Assembly (NCBI GenBank): GCA_002367335.1
Contig: DFBI01000126.1
Span: 1 to 14,071, forward strand
DNA length: 14,071 nt
Source: Syntrophaceae bacterium UBA3084
Lineage (GTDB): Bacteria > Desulfobacterota > Syntrophia > Syntrophales > UBA6807
Direction of reading: 5' to 3'
Of this stretch, positions 1 through 4,353 are shown one piece after another. Made by a program: the position numbers and the translations under genes. The notes under the pieces are model-generated. The model was not told the DNA's origin. It saw only the letters and a list, made by a program, of their open reading frames with translations, and did no database searches. Within the stretch, counting starts at the first letter, position 1; every line of letters starts with the position of its first letter.

Positions 1-228
1 ATTGGGCAACTCAAACAATATCCTATTGAATTAGTAGATGCTGACCAAAAGTTGACTTACGAAGCAGCCAAATTGAAAGGTAGATACAAGATAGCTTATG
101 CCGACTGTTTCGCTGCAGCCCTTTCACATAGACTAAATGCAGTAATAGTTACCGGTGACCCTGAATTCAAGAACCTCGGCGGCAAATATTTGATTCAATG
201 GCTTGACACCAAATCAACCCAACGCTGA
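1..228 (+). CDS. PIN-domain ribonuclease toxin (VapC-type), C-terminal part
   Basis: The reading frame is open from base 1 and ends at TGA 226-228; the N-terminus lies outside the window. The 75 visible residues match the C-terminal half of a VapC-like PIN domain: AYADCFAAAL (Asp35 of the fragment) followed by the strand and acidic turn VIVTGDPEFKNL (Asp53). In the family these are two of the acidic residues that bind the metal used to cut RNA, usually tRNA or rRNA. The final stretch KYLIQWLDTKSTQR is less conserved. An antitoxin would be expected just upstream, outside the window. The visible part shows no damage. The PIN assignment is confident; the target and the completeness of the gene are unknown. 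Confidence 0.8.
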   Translation: MGQLKQYPIELVDADQKLTYEAAKLKGRYKIAYADCFAAALSHRLNAVIVTGDPEFKNLGGKYLIQWLDTKSTQR

Positions 229-230
229 AG

Positions 231-250
231 AGGGGTCTGAACTTGACCCT
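231..250. repeat. GGGTC...GACCC mini-palindrome, copy 1
   Basis: Arms AGGGGTC (231-237) and GACCCT (245-250) flank CTGAACTT. A similar palindrome, GGGTCAA...TTGACCC, sits at 3469-3490, also upstream of the 46-bp repeat. TGACCCCA strings recur at 4261-4285. It looks like a REP-type unit, an inference from its form and from the RAYT remnants nearby. Confidence 0.5.
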
Positions 251-275
251 TGAGATTTCTTGATAAAGTTCTTAT

Positions 276-322
276 AATTTTTTTTCGTGTTTTCGTACCT
301 TCGTCCTTTCGTGATAATCTTT
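276..322. repeat. 46-bp dispersed repeat, copy 1
   Basis: From AATTTTTTTTCGTG through CCTTCGTCCTTTCGTGATA to ATCTTTT this matches 3595-3641 with one substitution (A/G in CGTACC/CGTGCC) and one T more in the T run. It is non-coding in both places. The unit is itself quasi-repetitive (cgtgttttcgt, ccttcgtcctttcgtg). Confidence 0.85.
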
Positions 323-389
323 TCCATCAAACAGAGCTTGACGCCATCATACAGAGAGCTTTGCAGAACCTTATAAAACATGCCTTTTT

Positions 390-480
390 GTCATTCCGTG
401 CACGCGAAGCACGACACGGAATCCAGTCTATTCAGCTACTTACGAGGGCTCTGGACTCCGGTTTTCACCGGAGTGACGAC
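390..480. repeat. Nested inverted repeat (two hairpins forming a larger palindrome)
   Basis: Hairpin one has arms ATTCCGTG (393-400) and CACGGAAT (415-422). Hairpin two has arms ACTCCGG (455-461) and CCGGAGT (468-474). The outer ends GTCATTCC...GGAATCCAG and CTGGACTCC...GAGTGACGAC are also complementary overall. This is the familiar gtcattccgg...ccggaatgac type of intergenic palindrome. The second hairpin is followed by CTTTTT (480-485), so it could also end transcription of the upstream PIN gene, but that is a guess. Confidence 0.75.
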
Positions 481-548
481 TTTTTACGAGTCCATCACTA
501 TTAAGTAATAAAATTATCCAAGCACCATATTATGAGGAGGGCAGCAAA

Positions 549-782
549 ATGATAAGAGCAAATTTCACAATAAGACTCAATGAGCTTGATGCGGATCTAA
601 TTAAGAAGCTTAAAAGCGTCTTTAATAAGGACAACATCATTGAAATTAATGTATTCGACGAGTTGGATGAAACAGAATATCTATTTTCCACCGCATCTAA
701 TCGAGAGTCGCTGTACAGGTCTCTTGAACAGTTCAAAAAAGGTGAATTTGTCACCAGGCATGGACACGAGCTTGAAGCATGA
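549..782 (+). CDS. Antitoxin-like partner of the YoeB-type toxin
   Basis: A 77-residue protein beginning MIRANFTIRLNELDADLIKK. The start is supported by an excellent ribosome binding site (ATGAGGAGGG, 532-541) seven bases upstream. The gene overlaps the following toxin gene by four bases (ATGA, 779-782), the classic coupling of type II TA pairs. I infer antitoxin function from position and size. The C-terminal segment NRESLYRSLEQFKKGEF resembles the toxin-binding tails of antitoxins that precede YoeB toxins, but I cannot place the N-terminal half in the YefM/Phd family with confidence. It would bind and neutralise the toxin and probably repress its own promoter. The frame is intact although the partner toxin is broken. 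Confidence 0.7.
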   Translation: MIRANFTIRLNELDADLIKKLKSVFNKDNIIEINVFDELDETEYLFSTASNRESLYRSLEQFKKGEFVTRHGHELEA

Positions 783-1033
783 TTCACTTCACTAAAGAAG
801 CATGGGAACAATATCTGTATTGGCAAAAGGCGGATAAGGCCACACTCAGAAAGATTAACATTCTTATCAAAGACTGCGTCAGAAGCCCTTTCCGGGGGCT
901 CGGCAAACCTGAGCCTTTGAAAAGGAATTTGGCGGGATTCTGGTCAAGGCGAATCGACGATGTGAACAGACTTGTATACAAATATGAGGATTAAGAGTTG
1001 TTCGTAATTTCCTGTAGATTCCATTACGAGTAA
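779..1033 (+). pseudogene. yoeB: YoeB/Txe-family mRNA interferase with in-frame stop before the catalytic tail
   Basis: The frame opens at ATG 779 and reads 71 residues typical of YoeB: KEAWEQYLYWQKADK, GKPEPLK (Glu45), GFWSRRID, NRLVYKYED (Arg64). It then meets TAA at 992-994. Beyond that stop the same frame continues ELFVISCRFHYE and ends at TAA 1031-1033. CRFHY is the family's C-terminal signature; His82 and Tyr83 correspond to the catalytic YoeB His83/Tyr84. The gene is therefore full length apart from one nonsense codon at position 72. Without readthrough the product keeps Glu45 and Arg64 but lacks the terminal His-Tyr pair and should not cut ribosome-bound mRNA. It is coupled to the upstream antitoxin by a 4-base overlap. 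A sequencing error is the main alternative. Confidence 0.9.
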
Positions 1034-1077
1034 CAAGAAGATGTTTTCTGCCTTCTGTCATCTGACCATGGCTACCC

Positions 1078-1390
1078 ATGACTATTTTAGATATAAAATT
1101 TACAGAAAAGTCAGAGTCAATCGTTACTCAGCTTGGCTTTAAGGATTTGAAATCCTTTGTCAAAAATCAGGCTTCGCTTATGCTTTATAGCTAGAATTGA
1201 GAAATATGAGCCTGAGAATAAACGTTTCAAGGCCAAATATCATATGTCCTTTAAGTCGTTTCAGGCAAAAGTTGAAGGGTTGCAAAATGAAGAGGTGTTT
1301 ACAGAAGATGACGATTACTTGGACTGGCGCTTTGCAAAAGAGGCGATTGATAGACTTGTGAGACAAAAACGAGAATTGGAATATGCTTGA
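1078..1390 (+). pseudogene. tumA: TumA-like antitoxin, frameshifted (copy 1)
   Basis: This is the degraded relative of the intact gene at 6365-6679. From ATG 1078 it encodes MTILDIKFTEKSESIVTQLG and on to NQASLMLYS, then stops at TAG 1192-1194. Compared with copy 2 (ATGCTTATGGCCAGA), this copy reads ATGCTTTATAGCTAGA: one extra T shifts the frame. The rest continues in the next frame (ARIEKYEPENKRF to RQKRELEYA) and ends at TGA 1388-1390. A TTG at 1157 could open this second frame, giving a 77-residue protein that lacks the N-terminal region. The 8-base overlap with the toxin gene (ATGCTTGA) is retained. The coding start also lost the GGGGAGG ribosome binding site present at copy 2. In the intact pair this protein should neutralise TumE. 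Confidence 0.85.
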
Positions 1391-1711
1391 TCTAATCGCC
1401 AGGTACGAACGTTTAATTAAATCTTTCCAGGTTTCCCTGTATGAGCAAGAAGGAGAGATGCTTCGGTTTAAGGCGCAATTAACGTTCACGAACGACTCGA
1501 AGCTCTTCATAAAAGAATATGTTTTTGAAAACAAAGAGAGAACGTATGCCTATCATTGGACAGATACCTCGACTTTTCCACACCACAAACACACTGGAAA
1601 TAAAATATTTGAATCAACAGAAACATCTGTTGGTGATGTGTTGAATAGGATCAGCGAAAAATTGGAAGGTAAACCAAAAAGCTGAAGTCCCCCTTCCGTA
1701 GAACTCATGAG
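1081..1711 (+). repeat. Duplicated TumA/TumE segment, copy 1
   Basis: Bases 1081-1711 align with 6371-7051. The 50-bp length difference is exactly the 51-bp deletion minus the 1-bp insertion. Similarity starts just inside the antitoxin start codon (actattttag / acttctttag) and ends about 25 bp after the toxin stop, in the stretch CCCTTCCGTAGAACTCATGAG (1691-1711), which itself echoes wbpA. By eye, identity is above 90%. Confidence 0.9.
1383..1685 (+). CDS. tumE: TumE-like (DUF6516) toxin with a 17-residue internal deletion (copy 1)
   Basis: The 100-residue frame is open from ATG 1383 to TGA 1685 and matches the intact copy at 6672-7025 along its whole length except for a 51-bp in-frame gap after base 1570. 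The gap removes residues 64-80 of the intact protein, including the RWDNA motif that is well conserved in DUF6516/TumE proteins. The flanking YAYHW and PHHKHTG segments remain. In copy 2 the lost stretch is bounded by GATACCTC and GATATTTC, so slippage between imperfect 8-bp direct repeats is a likely cause. Its antitoxin is also broken, so the pair is most likely dead; a frame that stays open after losing a core motif suggests recent decay or lack of harm. Confidence 0.8.
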   Translation: MLDLIARYERLIKSFQVSLYEQEGEMLRFKAQLTFTNDSKLFIKEYVFENKERTYAYHWTDTSTFPHHKHTGNKIFESTETSVGDVLNRISEKLEGKPKS

Positions 1712-1920
1712 CCGCAAAAAAATTTATTCTGACTTCTGATTACGGCTTTGCCAAATTAGTATTTAGCTGGGTTACAGCTAATGAGCTGATTACCAGAAAA
1801 CTTAAAAACTTAAGGATGACCCCCCTAATTCACCATTGGTGGGGATGAACGAAAGGGCACAGAAAGAGCAGTTAAAGTGTTAACTTTCAACAACGTCCCC
1901 TCCCTCCGTCTCCAAATTAA
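1712..1920. other. Intergenic stretch, no gene recognised
   Basis: About 210 bp between the TumE copy and the transposase remnant. It has acttaaaaacttaag-type strings (1800-1815), resembling the cagcttaa units seen at 5944-5963, and a short palindrome CACCATTGGTG (1831-1841). No coding frame or promoter is convincing. Confidence 0.4.
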
Positions 1921-2098
1921 GAATTGATTGATAAAGTATCTCTGAAAGATATATTCGATGAAGTTGAATCTGTTTTCGGAAAAGAAGCGGTTTTGGGCCG
2001 AAATGTAAAAATGTTTCTTTGCCGGGGATATACCGATGAAAAACTGAGGAATATTGGCGGTTTTTTCGGGGTTGGAGAATCCGGCGTGTCCCCGAAAA
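1921..2098 (+). pseudogene. REP-associated tyrosine transposase (RAYT), C-terminal fragment, copy 1
   Basis: Reads ELIDKVSLKDIFDEVESVF then GKEAVLGRNVKMFLCRGYT and DEKLRNIGGFFGVGESGVS. This is the DnaA-C-like helix-turn-helix tail found after the Y1 (HUH) transposase domain in many RAYTs. The catalytic HUH and Tyr region is absent: bases before 1921 do not continue the frame recognisably. Similarity to the second fragment (3963 onward) is high up to GVGES. After GVS the frame runs into antisense of another gene fragment (2089-2235), so the end is a recombination junction. It cannot be a functional transposase. The RAYT assignment rests on the tail only. Confidence 0.7.
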
Positions 2099-2235
2099 TT
2101 CCCCATGAGAATCTGTTTCAGTATCTGAAGCATCAGAGAATTCCTAATCTCCTTCAATCGATACACAATCTCATTCAAATTCACTTTTCCTATTGCCAGA
2201 TCAAAATCACATGTTATACTGACGCATCTTTTCAT
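2089..2235 (-). pseudogene. 5' fragment of an unidentified gene, perhaps a transposase
   Basis: On the minus strand an ATG at 2235-2233 is preceded by GGAGGG (2247-2242) with a spacing of six bases, a strong translation start. It encodes about 49 residues beginning MKRCVSITCDFDLAIGKVNL, followed by NEIVYRLKEIRNSLMLQILKQ. The frame then enters the antisense of the RAYT fragment, so the gene has lost everything after about residue 49. Its acidic beta-strand start and long amphipathic helix recall the N-termini of some IS transposases, but I cannot name a family. Confidence 0.5.
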
Positions 2236-2434
2236 CACGGTCCCTCCTTCAAGGTTCTTGTTTCTCAAAACTAACCCTAAAGAGAGATCGTGTTTTTTGT
2301 AATTTACTTTTTGCCCCAACTTTTGAACGTTACCAACTGGTTTTACGCCGTTTCAGGGGTGCGAAACTTGAGTTAACAAGTAACCAGCGTTCCCTATGAT
2401 TGGCCCTATGCCACATTACGCGAGGATACGCTTT

Positions 2435-2689
2435 ATGAAAACAATGATGAAAATTCCCTTAGTCCTTGAACCACAAAAGGAAGGCGGTTGGACAATAACC
2501 AGTCCTTTGGTTCCTGAATTGGTGACAGAGATCGATGAACTCGATGATCTGAATTCATGTGTTCACGATGCACTTGCCGCTGTCATCGAATTATACCAAG
2601 ATATGGGAAAACAATTCCCTGCGAATTTACGAGCCGATAACGCTGAGGCTCCTGTATGGTTTGAGTCTTTGGTTATGGCTGAAGGATGA
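2435..2689 (+). CDS. hicB: HicB-type antitoxin
   Basis: An 84-residue protein with the HicB fold signature: MKIPLVLEPQKEGGWTITSP then LVPELVTEIDELDDLNSCVHDALAAVIELY. HicB proteins carry a degraded RNase-H-like fold that blocks the active site of HicA. I prefer ATG 2435 because GAGGA (2422-2426) lies eight bases upstream; ATGs at 2444 and 2447 are also possible, and an upstream ATG at 2396 would add residues not typical of the family. The gene overlaps hicA by ATGA (2686-2689). The order antitoxin-then-toxin is the less common HicBA arrangement but occurs widely. The antitoxin is complete while its toxin is not, so it may be an orphan regulator. Confidence 0.85.
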   Translation: MKTMMKIPLVLEPQKEGGWTITSPLVPELVTEIDELDDLNSCVHDALAAVIELYQDMGKQFPANLRADNAEAPVWFESLVMAEG

Positions 2690-2808
2690 ATTACAGAGAG
2701 TTCACCAAAAAGCTACGTGCAAGTGGATGTCGTGAGATAGCCCGTCGTGGCGGCGGATCGCAAGGAGGTATGAGATATGCCAAGGGTTGCTGCAACAATA
2801 CCGAATGA
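2686..2808 (+). pseudogene. hicA: HicA mRNA interferase, truncated before the catalytic His
   Basis: Starting in the ATGA overlap with hicB, the frame reads MNYREFTKKLRASGCREIAR then RGGGS (2686-2760), an excellent HicA N-terminus. In HicA the next residue should be the catalytic His of the GGSHRKW motif; instead the frame becomes QGGMRYAKGCCNNTE and stops at TGA 2806-2808. These last residues are read out of frame from the ribosome binding site and start of the next gene. The break therefore lies at about base 2760, exactly between Ser and the expected His. The remaining two thirds of the double-stranded-RNA-binding-like fold are missing, and no HicA C-terminus is visible downstream. The toxin must be inactive. 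Confidence 0.85.
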
Positions 2809-2992
2809 TTTGTATAAAAAGATAGAAGAGGAAGTAAAGCTTGGTATGTTTTCTGATTTCTCGGAAGCTATAAATATAGCTCTTAAGAAATCATACGCTA
2901 AAAAGAGCAGAACATACCTGAGATGGCTTATTAAGAGAGAGGGCATTACCGAGGCTTCCATGTTGAAAGAGCTTGAGAATATCAAACGATGA
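2777..2992 (+). CDS. Ribbon-helix-helix antitoxin-like protein
   Basis: A 71-residue protein beginning MPRVAATIPNDLYKKIEEEV, followed by KLGMFSDFSEAINIALKKSY. This is the strand plus two helices of an RHH/CopG DNA-binding domain, with the typical turn at G-M-F-S-D-F-S-E-A. The C-terminal part (LRWLIKREGITEASMLKELENIK) would bind the toxin. ATG 2777 is supported by AAGGAGG (2762-2768) eight bases upstream. It overlaps the next gene by ATGA (2989-2992). In the family such proteins inhibit the PIN ribonuclease and repress the operon. Its ribosome binding site starts two bases after the hicA break, so this operon replaced the end of hicA. Confidence 0.85.
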   Translation: MPRVAATIPNDLYKKIEEEVKLGMFSDFSEAINIALKKSYAKKSRTYLRWLIKREGITEASMLKELENIKR

Positions 2993-3420
2993 GATACAGA
3001 ATATTTCTCGATACTAACATTTTGATCTCAGGCATCTTTTTTGAGGGTAATGAGTCGAAGATATTAGATATGCTGGAAGTTGAGCTGATAACCTGTGAGG
3101 ATGTGGTTTATGAACTAAAGAGTGTTACGAAAAAGAAACTTAAGTATCTTGATCAACGTAATCTTGAGATTGCATTGGTGGAGGTAGACACAGCATTAAG
3201 CGACATAAATATTTTGCCAAGAGAAAAATATCTTAAAAAATTTTTAGAAGCTGAAGCTCTGATAGCACATAAAAAAGATATACCCATATTGGCTGCGGCA
3301 CTTTATTCAAATGCAGATTATTTGCTTACAGGTGATTCGCATTTCTTTACAGATAAAGTTAAATCTGAGATTAAAGTAAGAAACGCAAGAGAATTCCTTG
3401 ATGAAATTGAAAAAGCATAA
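2989..3420 (+). CDS. PIN-domain ribonuclease toxin
   Basis: A complete 143-residue PIN protein. Likely metal ligands are visible: Asp8 in FLDTNILISG, Glu42 in VVYELKSV, Asp97 in KKDIPILAAAL and Asp116 in LLTGDSHFF. It belongs to the PIN group annotated as putative toxin or VapC-like nuclease and would cleave single-stranded RNA. It is translationally coupled to the RHH antitoxin by a 4-base overlap. No frameshift or missing motif is visible, so this is one of only two TA pairs in the window that look complete and functional (the other is the second TumAE pair). Its RNA target cannot be read from sequence. Confidence 0.9.
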   Translation: MRYRIFLDTNILISGIFFEGNESKILDMLEVELITCEDVVYELKSVTKKKLKYLDQRNLEIALVEVDTALSDINILPREKYLKKFLEAEALIAHKKDIPILAAALYSNADYLLTGDSHFFTDKVKSEIKVRNAREFLDEIEKA

Positions 3421-3468
3421 GATGAGATTAATGAAAAGGTAACAGGCTACTTGGTATAGGAAGACTAA

Positions 3469-3490
3469 GGGTCAAACGTAAACTTGACCC
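3469..3490. repeat. GGGTCAA...TTGACCC mini-palindrome, copy 2
   Basis: Seven-base perfect arms, GGGTCAA (3469-3475) and TTGACCC (3484-3490), around ACGTAAAC. It resembles the element at 231-250 and also lies upstream of the 46-bp repeat, though at a greater distance. Confidence 0.55.
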
Positions 3491-3594
3491 CATTTTGGGC
3501 GGGATTTTAAAATAAATGCTCGGAAACATGGGTATTGATAAAGAAGAAAAAAAGATAAAAGCGTGAAGAATGAAGACCTGCCCCCTATGTCTTT

Positions 3595-3641
3595 TAATTT
3601 TTTTCGTGTTTTCGTGCCTTCGTCCTTTCGTGATAATCTTT
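3595..3641. repeat. 46-bp dispersed repeat, copy 2
   Basis: Near-identical to 276-322 in the same orientation: one substitution and one T fewer. Both copies are intergenic and downstream of a PIN toxin gene. Confidence 0.85.
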
Positions 3642-3813
3642 AGACATTTGATCATTTGAATTTCAGATTTACAAGTAGCGCGCCCCTCTCAAGAGTGAGA
3701 CCTTTGCACAACTCCTCATCATAAGAACAGCAATTCAAACACCAAAACAAGGAAGCAAATAATATATTAAAGAGCTTTTTAACGGATTAAATGTAAAAAT
3801 TAATGTAGCTATT

Positions 3814-3909
3814 CAGCCACAGATTCACACAGATGAACGCAAATAGGTTTTCTTTTTAAAAACGTTTTTTTTGCTTTATCCGCGTGCATCTGCGTTTGTC
3901 TGCGGCTAA
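3814..3909. repeat. Large imperfect inverted repeat (cacagatt...gcggcta type)
   Basis: The left arm (3814-3846, cagccacagattcacacag and on) is the imperfect reverse complement of the right arm (3878-3909, ending ctgcgtttgtctgcggcta). The spacer is a T- and A-rich stretch. This is a widespread intergenic palindrome in environmental Proteobacteria genomes. It sits directly before the second RAYT fragment and may have cut off that gene's front part. Confidence 0.75.
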
Positions 3910-4263
3910 GAACAAAACGCCCTTCGGACAAAAGACCTGATAAAAATCTTCCGGCTTTAAAAGAATTGATTGATAAAGTATCTGTGAAAGATATATTTGA
4001 TGAAGTTGAATCTGTTTTCGGAAAAGAAGCGGCTTTGGGCCGAAATGTAAAAATGTTTCGCTGTCAGAGATATACCGACGAAAAACTGAAGGATATTGGC
4101 ACTTATTCCGGGGTTGGAGAATCCATCAAATCGGGATCTCTTGGGGACATGACCCGATTTAGTTTTATCAAATCGGGATCGTGTCCCCAGACAATAGAAG
4201 TTAAAGAAAGATAAGGCGTTAAGGAAGAAGATTGCCGGGGTTATGTCCTATATCAAGGGCTGA
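3910..4263 (+). pseudogene. RAYT transposase, C-terminal fragment, copy 2, interrupted by a REP-like hairpin
   Basis: The frame reads DKNLPALKELIDKVSVKDIF, then DEVESVFGKEAALGRNVKMF and DEKLKDIGTYSGVGES: the DnaA-C-like tail of a REP-associated transposase, longer at its front than copy 1. After GVGES (about 4124) it enters a palindromic insert (4125-4188). Downstream, in another frame, the expected end of the protein resumes: KLKKDKALRKKIAGVMSYIK then G, with TGA at 4261-4263. The fragment thus keeps both sides of the break. The Y1 catalytic domain is absent; the inverted repeat at 3814-3909 lies where it should be. Confidence 0.75.
4125..4188. repeat. REP-like hairpin with 14-bp direct repeats, inserted in the RAYT remnant
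   Basis: GGGGACATGACCCGATTT (4143-4160) pairs almost fully with AAATCGGGATCGTGTCCCC (4170-4188) around a short loop. ATCAAATCGGGATC occurs twice as a perfect direct repeat (4125-4138 and 4167-4180). Copy 1 of the RAYT tail has nothing here (GAATCCGGCGTGTCC), so the unit is an insertion relative to it. Confidence 0.7.
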
Positions 4264-4295
4264 CCCCAATGATTCCTCTGACCCCAATGATTCCT
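4260..4295. repeat. Perfect 18-bp tandem duplication
   Basis: CTGACCCCAATGATTCCT occurs twice in direct succession (4260-4277 and 4278-4295). The first copy overlaps the stop codon of the RAYT tail. The TGACCCC core matches the half-sites of the palindromes at 231-250 and 3469-3490. Confidence 0.9.
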
Positions 4296-4304
4296 GAGCT
4301 GATA

Positions 4305-4332
4305 AGTTCGTAAGCTCAACAGCTTACGAGCT
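4305..4332 (+). promoter_or_regulatory. Leader hairpin upstream of wbpB-wbpD
   Basis: AGTTCGTAAGCT (4305-4316) and AGCTTACGAGCT (4321-4332) form a 12-bp stem with one wobble pair and a CAAC loop. It lies just before the GGAGG ribosome binding site (4341-4345). There is no U run, so it is not a classical terminator. It could influence mRNA stability or translation, or be just another dispersed repeat. Confidence 0.45.
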
Positions 4333-4353
4333 AATATAACGGAGGACCAAAAA

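Larger units (their letters stand above)
229..548. other. 320-bp intergenic stretch filled with dispersed repeats
   Basis: I see no credible gene here. The stretch holds a small GGGTC/GACCC palindrome (231-250), a 46-bp repeat that recurs at 3595-3641 (276-322), and a nested inverted repeat (390-480). Bases 323-389 and 481-531 show no recognisable signal. The last part carries the ribosome binding site ATGAGGAGGG (532-541) of the next gene. Confidence 0.6.
3421..3909. other. 490-bp intergenic region made largely of dispersed repeats
   Basis: I find no gene. It contains a GGGTCAA/TTGACCC palindrome (3469-3490), copy 2 of the 46-bp repeat (3595-3641), GAGACCTTTGCACAA (3698-3712), which resembles some IS ends but has no partner, and a large imperfect inverted repeat (3814-3909). 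The pieces 3491-3594 and 3713-3813 show no recognisable signal. Confidence 0.6.

Noticed and set aside
250..504. An 84-residue plus-strand protein
   Set aside because: It is read through the 46-bp repeat and the nested palindrome, has a TTG-type start without a ribosome binding site and no family resemblance.
1825..2319. A 164-residue minus-strand protein
   Set aside because: Only the part starting at the ATG with a ribosome binding site (2235 down to about 2089) looks coding; the remainder is antisense to the RAYT fragment and to repeat-like DNA.
3698..3712. GAGACCTTTGCACAA as the end of an IS5-like insertion sequence
   Set aside because: It resembles some IS termini, but I found no inverted partner or transposase fragment nearby, so it remains an unsupported match.
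4305..4332. Rho-independent terminator before wbpB-wbpD
   Set aside because: The stem is good, but it is not followed by a T run; it is followed by the ribosome binding site.
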